DNA from: Nemertoderma westbladi
Taxonomy: Eukaryota; Xenacoelomorpha; Nemertodermatida; Nemertodermatidae
NCBI GenBank assembly: GCA_032718475.1
Contig: JAUCBJ010005821.1
Coordinates: forward strand, 1-60,392
Reading direction: 5' to 3'
Length of the DNA stretch: 60,392 nucleotides
The notes beneath the pieces are model-generated. The model had not been told where the DNA came from, did not search any database, and was given only the letters and a program-made list of their open reading frames with translations. Below are positions 1-11,893 of the stretch, piece after piece; the stretch's first letter is position 1, and each line of letters begins with the position of its first letter. The position numbers were made by a program, and so were the translations under genes.

Positions 1-1712
1 GTGCTGTTGTCTCTAGTATCCATATCAAAGGATTGTAGCACTTTCTTAGAGTTACTTTTAAACTTGCGCAGTTTAAAACCTCCCTTTGCAAGGCAGTCTG
101 AGACATCATGTGCAAGCTTTATGGCAATAGCTTCGTTCATTACAGAAAATAAACAGTCATCCATATATATATCGTTCTTTATGGTCTTAGTGACAATTGC
201 ATCATATAGGTGATCATGGTCAGTTGCAGTCTGTCTCAAAACTGAACAAGCATTTGATGGACTGCAGATAATACCAAACGCTTGTATGTTCATCCAGTAT
301 ATCTGTGCTGGGAGATTATATTCGCCATTGGGCCACCACAGAAACCTCAGACTTTGTCTGTCACTGAGCAGCGTTTTAACCTGTAAAAACATCCCTTCAA
401 TGTCAGACACAACAGCTACATCAAACTGTCGGAATCTCAATAGTATTCCCACCAACGATTGTGACAGGTTTGGTCCGGGTAAAAGGTAGCTGTTTAAGGA
501 GTGTCCCATCCACATTGCGGCACAGTCAAACACAACACGGATTTCTTCGGGTTTGTTGGGCTTTGGTACACCATGATGGGGCATATAATATTCTAAATCC
601 CCAGCTATATTCAGTTTGTCTTCAGGAACTAATTCCGCGAAACCACAGTCTAAATATTTATTCATCTGAGTCTCGTATTGTTCACGTAATGTAGAGTTAT
701 TTAGTAGTTTCCTAGACAGCAGTGCTGCCCGTTTATCTGCTAGTGGTCTATTGTTGATCAATGAAGGATTGTCATCCCGCCAAAGTAATCCAATCCTGTA
801 GTGTCCATCAGTGAGATGTTGTACAGTCGATGTCTGTATGTCTATCGCCCGTTGTTCCTCTGCAGATAGAGATAAGTCATTGGCATTAGTTTCAGCATGG
901 TCAATATCTAACCACCGTAATGTTGCAAGGGTTAGCTTGAGATCCTGATCTAACTTTTGGTAAAGTAGATCTCTAACTTCCGTAGAATTGCGCGGATCAC
1001 ATTTCAAATTGTCTATTAGCTTATGGATATTCTCAGTATGTCTATCTAGAGTAGTACACATTCTAATGGTCTCATAATCATTCTGGTCAGTACATTTCAG
1101 TGTTGTTCTGAAAGTCATATGATCTTGATCATAGTCACAATCTTCAATCTGAATTTGTCTCTCTTTTAAAGTCTGTTGTGAAGGGCGAGTACAGTACCAA
1201 CCGAGCTTGGTGTGCACTGCATACGGATGGAGTGGTAAAGGAAATTCTGGTACTCGTTCTAGAACATGAAATGCCTCGGGAACATTTTGTCCAATAAGTA
1301 CAGAAATACCCGGTATTTGTGTAGTGTATTGCGGTATCGACTGTTTTGTAAGAAATGGATCAGTAATCCAATTGTACGGTAATGGTTGTCCACCTGTAAA
1401 GTCAGTTATACTAATGAACTTCACGTGTTTAGCGCAGTAGGATGAACTCAATGACTGTATAGAACCATAAGACTTGGTTGTGTGTATCCGGGACGTCCAG
1501 GATTTCATTACACCTGACATGTTTAAGTCTGTTGGTTTTTTCTCAATAAAAAGTCTATCTGCTAGGTCCTTGTCCACAAATGTTGCAGAACTACCTGAGT
1601 CAATTAGTGCATTCACATTCAATTCACCCTTGTCACCTACAAGCTTTACTTGTATAACTTGGAATTCCGAGTTTGGGGTTCTCTCGGAATTCGTGCGTCT
1701 GGTGCTGACTAG
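1..1712 (-). CDS. BEL/Pao retrotransposon pol (protease-reverse transcriptase), partial
   Basis: This frame is open from the codon after the gag stop to the window edge, about 570 codons with no stop and no obvious own start. A retropepsin-like active site DSGSSATFVDKD lies near 1,575-1,610, the DUF1758-type protease of BEL/Pao elements. Further on come LIGQNVPEAF and the reverse transcriptase core, with the first catalytic Asp in VVSDIEGMFLQV (about 365-400) and the YMDD box near 150-165. It is in the same frame as gag, separated by one UGA, so it is probably made as a gag-pol readthrough product. RNase H and integrase would lie left of the window. The open frame suggests a young copy. The BEL/Pao assignment rests on motif recognition and is firm. 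Confidence 0.9.
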
Positions 1713-1715
1713 TCA
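1704..1715 (-). promoter_or_regulatory. Candidate stop-codon readthrough site between gag and pol
   Basis: On the minus strand gag ends in UGA and the next bases are CUAGUCAGC, with no frame change into pol. UGA followed by CUA is a known leaky context used for readthrough by several RNA viruses and some cellular genes. The sequence shows the in-frame arrangement directly; efficient readthrough is inferred. Confidence 0.6.
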
Positions 1716-4676
1716 GAAAGCCTGTGAGTCAGGAAGAATATCTACCTGGTCAATCTCTTCATACTCATCTGAAGCGTATGTGCTGTTTGGTAGTAAGTTG
1801 TTGGTCGATGTTTCCTCAGCTGTCAATGTTGTGTGATGAACCTGTGCTCGTGCAGTTTCAGAGTGCAAAATAGTGTGATGGGATTTCTTACACACCTTGC
1901 ACCTTCCCTCAGAACGGCACATTTTGCGCATATGATTTGCACTTAAACAGTTGTAACAAAGCCTATTTGTAGCTGCATATGCCCGTCTGTCAATCACAGT
2001 AAGGTTCCTAAAGGTAGGACAGTTGGAAATCCTATGTTCAGTAGAGTGACACTTGTGACACCCGGTGGTGAGTTTATTGTCCGTAGTCCCATCAGTGTTT
2101 AGTGTTGTGAGGGCCTCCAACACTAATTGCAAAGTTTCTTTCTGACCATCTTTAACCTTAGAATTACCAGGCTTGGTCACCGCTGGCTGGTCAGATCGTT
2201 TTTGGGGAGCTACCTTAGTTGCTCCACGAATGTGGTTAACTTCCGCGTACTGGTCATTGACTTTAAAGTCCTCCTCAAAATCTACGGCATCGGATTGAGT
2301 CTGCCTGACTTTCGCACGCTGCAATGGAGTCACTGATGGGTGTAGGGTGCTTTTGGTTTTACAACTGAGCAAACACTCACGCTCTCGCCTCTGTCCACTC
2401 AGCGTGATCTGGCATTCTTCATCAAGAAATTCCAGGAATTTTTTAATGTTAGGAAGGGAGTTAGTCCTTAACTCTTGACGCACTCTTTGTTTGTCCCATC
2501 TTGTCCCTACAGGTCCCGGTAATAGTGCTTGTAGTTGTCCAATTACAATGGGATGGTCTAAGTGACAAGTCTGGTCTAGGGTCTCAAGTTGGAGATATAC
2601 AGTTCTAATCTTGTCTGCGAACCTTACAAACGAGTCACCGTTATTCACAGCCCCTGTCTTCATAAGTTGGTGAACCATACTGGCGGCAATAGAAGATTCT
2701 CGTCCCCAACGCTGGCAGAGTCCCACCCAAGCGCGCGAAAATGGTTCATTGACTCCAAGGTAACTTTCTGCAAGTTCTTTTGGTGGTCCTTCGAGGCTCC
2801 TGATAAGGAGTTGGAGCAATTCATCCTCTGGTAAATTTGAGTTATACAGATTAGACTTTACTGTTTGCTTAAAGGGAATCCATCGTAGGGGGTCCCCATT
2901 GAATTTGCGTGCAGTATCACCAATGGAGCCTTTGGCATCCATTCTAGTCATGACTCTGGCAAAACTTCGGTTGGTTTCAAGTGTTGTCTCCTCTACTACA
3001 GTAGGTAAGGGGGTGTTTCCAACAGTCTCTGGTCTTTTGAGAATCGAAGTTGGTCGAAACTCAAGGTCCCCTGTCAAGTCTTCACCCATTAATTTGGCTG
3101 CTTGTTCCTTAAAGGTACCACCCATCAACTGTGTGGAAACCTGCGTTTCCGGTCCTCCTTGGCATAAATCTCTCATGGGAAGAGTAGTTGCCTTGTAGGG
3201 TTGGTTCCTAGAGTTAGCTAATATGCCCATGCTGTCCTTTAATTGAGCTATCTCTGATCGCAACGTCTCCATTTCATCGGAGAGTGTATAATTATTATGT
3301 GTATCATAATTACTGATGGTGTGGTATGCAGTGGAGTTGGCCCTTGGCTGAAAAACTGATGCGTGAGGGTCGAACTCGTAGTGTGTTTTTGTATATCCTA
3401 CACTACTTACATTATGATATTGGGTAGCATTAGTTGTGAATAATGGGATATACATAGATGTAGTGGAGGTAGGTGAGAAGTGTGGCTGTGTTACAAGTGG
3501 ACACATAGTGGGTCTTGAAGTAGTATCTTTGAAAGTCACAACGCTACTAATATGCCCAGTCTTACTTCTGACACAAGTAGTGTCTATAGAAGATAATGAT
3601 GTTGCAATTCTATAGGACACTTGATCATTACTCGTTACTGATCGGTTATTAGATATTTCCGATATAAAAAAAGAGGGAGCATGAACTGTAACAGTAGGAT
3701 TAACGCTGGATGAATAGGTGTTGGTGACAGTGTTAGAACTAGTAACATGAAATAAATTACAGCTAGTTACCATAGTCTTTAAATTCAGCTTAGGTGTAGA
3801 TTCGGTATGGCTGGTAGTTTGCTGTTGTTCTACTCTTGTAACAGGTGGTTTATCTACATGCGTGATAGGACGTCGATAAACACTATTTCTAGACTTACTA
3901 GGAGTTGTCTTCTTCCTGGTTATCTCTATTTCACTTTCAGATTCACTAGTACACTTTTCTAACCTAGCCTTTGCTATGGCTCTTCTCTTAGTTATGTCTA
4001 GTTGCTTTCTCATTTTTTCTAACCTAGCAGACTTAAACGTTCTTGCCTCCTCAGCCTCAAGTTCCTCTTCCTCGGCCTTTCTTACCGTCTCCTCAGCATC
4101 GAACATGAGCTGAAGCGTTTCAATCGGAAGTGATTCATCAGACATCCGAGTATTATGGGATCTCTTACTATTATGGGAAAGAGGTGGATCTACTACTGGG
4201 TCCAATAGATTGGGTGTAGAACGAAAGCCCCTTAACGGTGCTAGCAGAGCTGATAAAGCTGCATTAATTCTGTGGTAATCCACACTAATCTGATCCCGTT
4301 TGCGTTCTATGTAAGCGATTTGTTCACTCTGATTTAGGTCCTGGAACCTATTGACGAATTTGGAACAGATCAGTGTTATCCTACAGTAGCTAGTCTCTAG
4401 TTGGTCTATGTGAAAATGTAAGTCTCGGTATGTGTGTTCTGTTAGACTAGAATAACTGTCTGCTATATTGAAAATACGAGTACTGTGTGCGCAGTACCCT
4501 CTAAAGGATTTACGCAGGATTGTGGTGTCTTCAGAGTCAGGGATCTCCACATCATTGGGGCCCTCTGGGTTTAGGGATGGTACGTCCTCGATGTCAACAG
4601 ACGTGTTAGTGTGAACTGGTACTACAGTTAAATCTAGGTCAGTCAAACTGTCCATTGGGTCATTTACTGTATACAA
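1713..4676 (-). CDS. BEL/Pao retrotransposon gag polyprotein
   Basis: An intact 987-residue gag. The N-terminal third is acidic and followed by a long charged coiled-coil around residues 190-240 (AEETVRKAEEEELEAEEAR and onward). A Ser/Thr-rich spacer leads to a DUF1759-type region around residues 590-760 (KFNGDPLRWIPFKQTVKSN, LIRSLEGPPKELAESYLG), typical of BEL/Pao gag. Near the C-terminus are zinc knuckles of the form C-x2-C-x4-H-x4-C (CHKCHSTEHRISNC and CYNCLSANHMRKMC) plus a third partial one, expected to bind RNA. It ends with UGA at 1,713-1,715 followed directly by the pol frame. Antisense ORFs over this region are shadows. Confidence 0.93.
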   Translation of the reverse strand: MYTVNDPMDSLTDLDLTVVPVHTNTSVDIEDVPSLNPEGPNDVEIPDSEDTTILRKSFRGYCAHSTRIFNIADSYSSLTEHTYRDLHFHIDQLETSYCRITLICSKFVNRFQDLNQSEQIAYIERKRDQISVDYHRINAALSALLAPLRGFRSTPNLLDPVVDPPLSHNSKRSHNTRMSDESLPIETLQLMFDAEETVRKAEEEELEAEEARTFKSARLEKMRKQLDITKRRAIAKARLEKCTSESESEIEITRKKTTPSKSRNSVYRRPITHVDKPPVTRVEQQQTTSHTESTPKLNLKTMVTSCNLFHVTSSNTVTNTYSSSVNPTVTVHAPSFFISEISNNRSVTSNDQVSYRIATSLSSIDTTCVRSKTGHISSVVTFKDTTSRPTMCPLVTQPHFSPTSTTSMYIPLFTTNATQYHNVSSVGYTKTHYEFDPHASVFQPRANSTAYHTISNYDTHNNYTLSDEMETLRSEIAQLKDSMGILANSRNQPYKATTLPMRDLCQGGPETQVSTQLMGGTFKEQAAKLMGEDLTGDLEFRPTSILKRPETVGNTPLPTVVEETTLETNRSFARVMTRMDAKGSIGDTARKFNGDPLRWIPFKQTVKSNLYNSNLPEDELLQLLIRSLEGPPKELAESYLGVNEPFSRAWVGLCQRWGRESSIAASMVHQLMKTGAVNNGDSFVRFADKIRTVYLQLETLDQTCHLDHPIVIGQLQALLPGPVGTRWDKQRVRQELRTNSLPNIKKFLEFLDEECQITLSGQRRERECLLSCKTKSTLHPSVTPLQRAKVRQTQSDAVDFEEDFKVNDQYAEVNHIRGATKVAPQKRSDQPAVTKPGNSKVKDGQKETLQLVLEALTTLNTDGTTDNKLTTGCHKCHSTEHRISNCPTFRNLTVIDRRAYAATNRLCYNCLSANHMRKMCRSEGRCKVCKKSHHTILHSETARAQVHHTTLTAEETSTNNLLPNSTYASDEYEEIDQVDILPDSQAF

Positions 4677-5123
4677 TACGCATGCAGTACAACTACTATG
4701 TACTATAATATAAACACTACAGTATAACTACAATGCAGTATAATTACTGTACTGTATTTACCACTATAAATAAAGTATATACCTACAGTAGTTAAATATT
4801 GTTACGCAAATATGTGCGTCTACACACTTACTTACAAGTGTGAAGCTCTTACAGTTGAGCTTTACTACAATTAATTAATCAATTAATTAGTGTTATTTAA
4901 CGTTGACACTCTAAATAATTAAATAACTATTTTAATTATCAAATAAATTATTAAATTATATTATAATCAAATTTAATTAATTTAAATTATTAAATTGATG
5001 AATAATACAAGCATAATAGGCCTGTATTCTTACTTTTGTTGCTGCGCGATTAATGTAGTCGCAGTGCTACTAACAATAATCCTATCGGCTGACCTGGACA
5101 ATAAACTATTACCGCCAGGGTTT
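4677..5123 (-). other. AT-rich leader between putative LTR and gag
   Basis: This stretch holds no ORF. It is very AT-rich around 4,860-5,000, with runs of TTAATTAA-like sequence. On the minus strand the sequence TGGCGGTAATAG around 5,106-5,117 could be a primer-binding site because it starts with TGG, but I could not match it to a tRNA 3' end. Confidence 0.4.
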
Positions 5124-5970
5124 ATGCAGTGGCTCTAACATACAGTCAGTATGGCAACAAATCGATGGGGAGTTTGAGAAATTGAAAAAGGTGCTTGTAC
5201 TAATATCAAGACTTAGTTTCGTACTGGCGAATAACGCATTCCTATTCTCAAAATTGCTAACAATCAATCTCTCCCTCAGAGAGAATTCCTGCAATAACCT
5301 GCTCCCTCTAGTACAGAGAAGAGAAAGAGTCTACAAGGGTCCCGGCAGCCTACGTATTGTAGACGGCTTTAGAAGGAAGGAGATAGTCGAAAGATGACAG
5401 TTTTTATTTGGATGGAAATTTATTCAGAGTTCCTCAGGTCGTTATTATTTATATAATTTATAATATTATATTCAAATTTAGACCGTAAACAATATATATA
5501 CTAATTACTAATATTCAATATGTAGGATTGCCCTATTCTAGCCGTAAGAATACAAAAGTCTCTCCCGCTGTATTTCAGAATAATGAGCCCAGCTGTCGAG
5601 ATGACTATTGTATTTAAAAAACTACTAATTAATCTATATAGTTGGCGATAATTGTTAGGTCAATAATACAGTATAGCCACGGCATTTATTGGCTTTCCAT
5701 TATGCGGACAGATATGCCCCCTAACATACTTCTAGATTGAGATTACAATACAATGCACAACTTAATTAACTCACACCACCAATAATCAACTTACAATAAT
5801 TCAATAAACCTATTAGTATAGTTACAATCTCTCGATAAATCGAATCACATATTAAATAAGCATAAAACTCAACTGAACAGAAATATAATTCTTCGTTTAC
5901 AAATAAATATGAATATAGCACAATAAAGAAAAGGTCGGGATGATTATTGCCACGCGCAGCGGCGCCAACA
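5124..5970 (-). repeat. Putative 5' LTR of the BEL/Pao element
   Basis: The boundaries are inferred. Read on the minus strand, a TGTTGGCGCCGCTGCG start at 5,970 resembles typical BEL/Pao LTR starts, and a ...CTGCA end falls at 5,124, just before a TGG-containing candidate primer site. The partner 3' LTR is outside the window, so neither the length nor a target duplication can be confirmed. Confidence 0.4.
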
Positions 5971-6978
5971 AACACAATTTAATACAGTAGTAATGCTAAT
6001 AATAAAGTACAATGAGTTTCCTTGACGGTCATGTTTGTTAATTTTTTTTTTTTTTGGGGGGGGGGGGCTACGGTTTTTTAACATGTAATTATCTCGAAAG
6101 TGGTTGCAAACCGCATAGAAAATTGTATACCGCCGAAAAGAGAATAAACAAATTTGAAAATATTTTATACGCCCCTTAGCGGCCGCTAGAGATTTTCAAA
6201 ATTTAACAAATTTACATACTACCGGTGGTACTTGTTTTTCATTTTTATTTTTGGATTACACATTTTTTGGTACCAGCATATTCAATTAATTCATATTTTT
6301 TCGTCCACTCTATGCATTGTCATGTAAATGATGGATTATTGATACCTAATACGCAAGTTTATAAAAAAAAGCAAGAAAGGTAAAAACCTCTTTTTTATAT
6401 ACCGGTACGTTTTCTTAAAAAATTGCGGAATATTATGAAATCAAAAGAACTGTCCGAAATTTATCGAAGCTTATGAAACTACCTATCATATAAAGCAAAA
6501 ATTACAAAATACGTCGCAAGACTATTGTTATTCTAGTTGGAAAAATTTATTTCGAGATACAGTCGGGTCTAAAAGAACATCTGTTCATTTGTGATTTTTT
6601 CAAAGTGTCTAAAAGGATTACATCACTCCTAATTGCTACTTGTGATTCTTGTGAACAGTAAGGAATCACGCCAATTTTCTGTTTGTAGGTACTGTGCGAT
6701 ATTTTGAGCTCTTGGTGGTATTCCTGATTGACAGCGCCTTACAGAGTCCTAGGTAACAAAAAGGCTGTGGGGCTCTTGGATAACAATATCGTTGGGGCAA
6801 AAAACAAGAAACTGTTGATGCTTGGGGGCTGGTCAGTTGTGGCCTAAGCTGTTCCAATTAACCTTGGGTTTCCTGAGGTAATTGCGGACTGGGTTTTTTT
6901 ACAAAGTACAATATGAGTTCTCCCCACCCTCTATGTACAGTATAATATATTGATAATAATAACTAAGTATATCTAATG
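5971..6978. other. Intergenic or intronic stretch, no gene seen
   Basis: Mostly AT-rich sequence with a T13-G12 homopolymer junction around 6,040-6,067. A possible splice-flanked 70-bp segment near 6,690-6,760 has no cysteine-module character and was not accepted. Nothing else is recognisable. Confidence 0.5.
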
Positions 6979-7870
6979 GTGACATTCCTGGGCTTCAAAT
7001 CAGGAGGCACTGGTTACTGGGGCAGCAAAGTTTGGGCCTAGTGCTTTAAATGCTGCAGCCTATCCCAACCCTGGCTTTCATCCTTAACTGGTCGATAAAC
7101 GGGGAACCAAGGCAACTTGGGAAACAGAGTGGAAGGGTTTACTGTGGAAGATCACCCATGGTGGTGAACAGGCATTCCTTTAGGAAACAGAGTGGAAGGG
7201 TTTGGTGGTGAACAGGTATTCCTTTAGGAAACAGAGTGGAAGGGTTTACTGTGGAAGATCACCCATGGTGGTGAACAGGCATTCCTTTGGGAAACAGAGT
7301 GGAAGGGTTTACTGTGGAAGATCACCCATGGTGGTGAACAGGCATTCCTTTAGGAAACAGAGTGGGAGGGTTTACTGTGGAAGATCAGCCCTGGTGGTGA
7401 ACAGGCATTCCTTTAGGAAACAGAGTGGAAGGGTTTACTGTGGTAGATCACCCATGGCGGTTAACAGGCTTTCCTTTAGGAAACAGAGTGGGAGGGTTTA
7501 CTGTGGAAGATCAGCCCTGGTGGTGAACAGGCATTCCTTTAGGAAACAGAGTGGAAGGGTTTACTGTGGTAGATCACCCATGGCGGTGAACAGGCTTTCC
7601 TTTAGGAAACAGAGTGGGAGGGTTTACTGTGGAAGATCAGCCCTGGTGGTGAACAGGCATTCCTTTAGGAAACAGAGTGGAAGGGTTTACTGTGGTAGAT
7701 CACCCATGGCGGTGAACAGGCTTTCCTTTAGGAAACAGAGTGGGAGGGTTTACTGTGGAAGATCAGCCCTGGTGGTGAACAGGCATTCCTTTAGGAAACA
7801 GAATGGAAGGGTTTATTTACTGTGGAAGATCAGCCCTGGTGGTGAACAGGGATTCCTTGGCTTAACGAGC
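6979..7870 (+). repeat. 63-bp minisatellite array, left inverted arm
   Basis: About eleven copies of a 63-bp unit run from roughly 7,120 to 7,855; each contains GGTGGTGAACAGGCATTCC and GTGGAAGGGTTTACTGTGG. Two variants (ending CACCCATGG and AGCCCTGG) alternate, giving a 126-bp higher-order period. The unit is a multiple of three and stop-free in one frame, so it produces a 236-codon ORF of 21-residue repeats; I treat this as a by-product. Non-repeat sequence on its left (6,979-7,070) reappears inverted at about 15,360-15,440, and sequence on its right (7,866-7,892) reappears inverted at 12,942-12,970. Confidence 0.9.
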
Positions 7871-8985
7871 CTAAAAGATTTTCCCATTCATATATTCGAT
7901 TTAAATATATAAAAAAAGTCAACAGTATCATTGTATGAGTGGGGAGGGGGGGGGGGGGGGGGGGGGTGAGGGTGGGGGGTGGAGTGGATTGGAGGGTTTA
8001 CTTAAGATTAGAATTCCAAATCTGTAAACCGCTCAAGGCGATCTCCTACTTCACGAGTTATGACTATTTGTCAGTCTGACTGCCGGTCAGCTCGATCGTA
8101 AAACATTAGAGAACACACTACCTGGCCAAAATTCCATACAGGACTTTACTTTGTTTCTCAGTGATTTTATCTCCGATGTTAGATTTCAAATTTTGCGGCG
8201 TCGTCGTGTCATGTCTTGGTTTATTCGTCTAAATGTAACCGACAGCTGACATACAAACATACATTTTAAGATAGCAAATGTGAAAACTAAATGAAATTTG
8301 CGAACAGAAAAACTTTTAAATAAAGTTTTATCTAGAAGGATTGCTATCTCTTTATTTTGAACCACAGCCCACAGAGCGTCGCGCAGATTAACAGACAGAT
8401 TAAATTTCGTGAAAACTGACATCGGAAATATAATCAACGACCAGGAAAACAACTTATTCTTACATATTGACATACAATTTTGTCCGGGAAGGTTCAAACT
8501 TTAAAGACAATTATATGCAAAACCAATGTATAATTTTCAAATCACTACTAGGCCGCCACTTTTCAATGTTGCCTTGTTGCCTTTCCCCAGTATTAAAATT
8601 CCGAGTAGTTTCTTAGCTTTCAATATATTTTTTATCTGTTATAGGCCCGACTGTAATAACAGCGTTTTGGAAAATTTGTAAATTTGTGTTTATGTTCTGA
8701 AAATTAACCAAAATGAAGAAGTAGGCCTAGCATAATTATGTCAAAATATATTACGGGTATGGGCGCTAAGGGGCGTCGAAAATTATTTTTTTGAAAATTG
8801 TTTATAACAATCCACCCAAAATTTATTTTACACTTTATTTATTTCTATTATTGGCTCAGGTAGATAATACACTGACAGACAGAGCCACTTTATTTCTAGC
8901 CTACTATTTGGTTTTTTTGCTGCAGTCTGTATTTAACAATGTTAAGACAAGTGTTATTATTTAATTATAATTTTACTGTTTTCAG
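7871..8985. other. Sequence upstream of host exon 1 with a G homopolymer
   Basis: A G-run of about 20 bases lies at 7,945-7,967, in a G-rich stretch reaching about 7,985. The remainder is AT-rich non-coding DNA, probably intron. No earlier exon of the host gene could be recognised here. Confidence 0.5.
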
Positions 8986-9036
8986 GAAATTCATGCAATC
9001 CTGCCTTACAAGCCGAATATTGCGAAGATAGCGGAG
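8986..9036 (+). CDS. Host gene exon 1 (first seen), EGF-like half module
   Basis: A pyrimidine-rich acceptor (TGTTTTCAG) and donor G|GTATGT bracket 51 bp. Phase 1 in and phase 1 out; it reads NSCNPALQAEYCEDSG. It joins exon 2 to complete one cysteine module. It may be an internal exon, since nothing upstream was found. Confidence 0.7.
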
Positions 9037-9526
9037 GTATGTACCGGGTACTGTATCTTCTAGTAGGTATGTCTAACATTATCTTATCATAACTAATTTG
9101 TTGTAAATACTGTAATATTAATACACTTTATTTAATTAAAATTACCAAATTTAGTCTTGTTTAGATCTCGCAACATAATCTTGGAGCTAGGCAACAACAC
9201 TACTATACATTAATTCAGATTACTAAAAATTGCGACCTGTACGCAAATTTCAAATTGGGGTGTCGTTTCATCCTTCCCATAGAGTTAATGTAAAATTGAT
9301 ATTGAAAATTTAGTGCCTAGATGTAAAATTTTTACTGCAACTGTGTTCCTAAATTTAGTTTATTGTTTTGGTTACAAAAGCATGCCATTATGACCTGCTA
9401 CTTTACTTGAAAAGGTACCTTAAATGGTGAATATCGAAATTAAATATTCGCGAAATTAAGTTAATATGTTAAAATAGGCTGGAACGACACCCCAATTGGT
9501 ATTATTATGCTGTACAGGAGTTGCTG

Positions 9527-11522
9527 TATGGCGTCTGATATGAGCCAAAATACCTTAGAATTACAAATGTGTACCTTACATTTTTCATTAGCTTATATTT
9601 ATAAGCATCGCTTAAAAGTATGGTATTTTATTGCATTTGAATTTATACATCGCTTAAAAGTAAGCTATATGTTTTATGAAGTTGACTTTAATAAATCGCT
9701 TAAAAGTAAGGTATTTTTTACAAGTTCACTTAAAACATCGCTTAAAAGTAAGCTATGTTTATGTAGTTGACTTTATTAAATCGCTTAAAATTAAGATATT
9801 TTTTACAAGTTCTGTTAAAACATCGCTTAAAAGAAAGCTATGTTTATGTAATTGACTGTAATAAATCGCTTTAAATAAGGTATTTAATTGCAGTTCTGTT
9901 CCAACATTGCTTAAAATGAAGTATGTGTTTATGCAGTAATATAGTTTAAAGTAAGCGATGTTTTTACAGTGTCGTTTAAACATAGTTTAAAGTAAGCTAT
10001 GTTTTTATAGTGTCGTTTAAACATAGTTTAAAGTAAGCTATGTTTTTGCAGTGTATTGTCCAATCAAATGCGTTGTTGACAATATCTGCAATTAGTAAAT
10101 AGATCACAAGAGGGCGCTGTTGAGCAATTGTTGTATTCCAGTATTCGATCAACAAAATCGAATTTCTGGTATGTAGGGTACACGGTACGGACAGTACGGT
10201 TAACAGTATACAGTAGTTTCACTGCAGTAGGTATGGCATCTGAAAATTTCATCTCGGAAATTGAGAGCCTAATACGGAGGTGCCAACAAATTTCAGAAGA
10301 TGATACATTTTCAAACTTAAATATAATAGAATATTTAACACCTATTTTTCAATATAAGATTGATGTACTGGATCGCCTAATAGAGGATGGGAATACAGGT
10401 AATAGCCCTAGCACCGCCGATACAAGTACAACACGTAATTCTGGAATAATTGATTTAAATCGAAGCCTCCGTGAATGGCTGCATTGGTTATTAAGTTTAC
10501 CTATTGCTCGGCATCAAAGTAGCTGCTGCTTATATGTATCATCTGCAATTTGTTGGCACCTCCGTATTAGGCTCTCAATTTCAAAGATGAAATTTTCAGA
10601 TGACATACCTACTGGCTACTGCAGTACTCTGTAACTATACTGTTAACCGTACTGTCCGTACCGTGTACCCTACATATCAGAAATTCAATTTTGCTGATCG
10701 AATACTGGAATACAACAATTGCTCAACAGCGCCCTCTCGTGATCTATTTACTAATTGCAGATATTGTCAACAACGCATTTGGTTGGACAAAACACTGAAA
10801 AAACATAGCTTACTTTAAACTATGTTTAAACGACACTGTAAAAACATCGCTTACTTTAAACTATGTTTAAACGTCACTGTAAAAACATAGCTTACTTTAA
10901 ACTATGTTTAAACGACACTGTAAAAACATCGCTTACTTTAAACTATGTTTAAACGACACTGTAAAAACATAGCTTACTTTAAACTATGTTTAAACGACAC
11001 TGTAAAAACATCGCTTACTTTAAACTATGTTTAAACGACACTGTAAAAACATCGCTTACTTTAAACTATGTTTAAACGACACTGTAAAAACATCGCTTAC
11101 TTTAAACTATATTACTGCATAAACACATACTTCATTTTAAGCAATGTTGGAACAGAACTGCAATTAAATACCTTATTTAAAGCGATTTATTACAGTCAAT
11201 TACATAAACATAGCTTACTTTTAAGCGATGTTTTAACAGAATTTGTAAAAAATATCTTAATTTTAAGCGATTTAATAAAGTCAACTACATAAACATAGCT
11301 TACTTTTAAGCGAATTTTTAAGAGAACTTGTAAAAAATACCTTCCCTTTAAGCGATTTATTAAAGTCAACTACATAAAACATAGCTTACTTTTAAGCGAT
11401 GTATAAATTCAAATGAAATAAAATACCATACTTTTAAGCGATGCTTATAAATATAAGCTAATGAAAAATGTAAGGTACACATTTATAATTCTAAGGTATT
11501 TTGGCTCAAATCAGACGCCATA
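9527..11522. mobile_element. Foldback-type DNA transposon with long tandem-repeat TIRs
   Basis: Two inverted arms (about 9,527-10,310 and 10,530-11,522) begin TATGGCGTCTGAT and are built of short tandem units such as CGCTTAAAAGTAAGCTATG and TAAACATAGTTTAAAGTAAG. A perfect 6-bp direct repeat TTGCTG flanks it (9,521-9,526 and 11,523-11,528), consistent with a target duplication. The inner part of each arm is unique sequence, also inverted. No transposase is encoded, so it is non-autonomous; the superfamily is undetermined. Confidence 0.85.
10233..10520 (+). pseudogene. Captured coding remnant in the foldback loop
   Basis: An ATG at 10,233 opens a helical-looking reading frame (MASENFISEIESLIRRC, then LTPIFQYKIDVLDRLIEDGN) of about 95 codons before it runs into the opposite arm. 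The first 25 or so codons lie in the arm itself and the rest in the unique loop. It could be the N-terminus of a transposase/integrase-type gene or a captured host exon. No domain is recognised. Confidence 0.4.
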
Positions 11523-11893
11523 TTGCTGTCCCTCAGTGCTACAGATAATACAACCGCCATCAATCTAATGTTGAAAAGTTTTAGTTTCTTTACATAAATA
11601 CACAAGGTTACGAAAAGGCACTGAATTAAGTATGAACTTTCCATTCCTGCTAAGATCTGCTATTTAAATAAAGACTAGAAACAATACAGTATCAGCATGT
11701 TTACCACCATATTGCAATATGACAACCTCCTAACTAAAACAAACGTAATGGCCATAGTCAATAAGTTCCCTTTGGAAAGTTTATGGCTGAAATCACAAAA
11801 ACACTGGTTGTGTTTCCGATACTGTTGGTTTTGCACCATATAGTCGATAATATACATGTGGTTGTGTATATGCCATTATGTTTCTTATTTCAG

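Larger units (their letters stand above)
9037..11893 (+). other. Intron 1, carrying the 2-kb foldback element
   Basis: Apart from the foldback element at 9,527-11,522, this intron is AT-rich with no other recognisable content. Confidence 0.7.

Noticed and set aside
1474-3198. Plus-strand ORFs of 80-120 codons over the left end
   Set aside because: They are antisense shadows of the BEL/Pao gag-pol frame, which has clear motifs on the minus strand.
6690-6765. Splice-flanked segment that might be an upstream host exon
   Set aside because: The phase-compatible frame has no cysteines and no module pattern. The borders alone are weak evidence.
7202-7912. 236-codon ORF of 21-residue repeats in the left minisatellite, and similar minus-strand ORFs at 13-15.5 kb
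   Set aside because: The 63-bp unit is simply a stop-free multiple of three. The arrays sit in non-coding sequence flanking spliced host exons and have indel-broken units.
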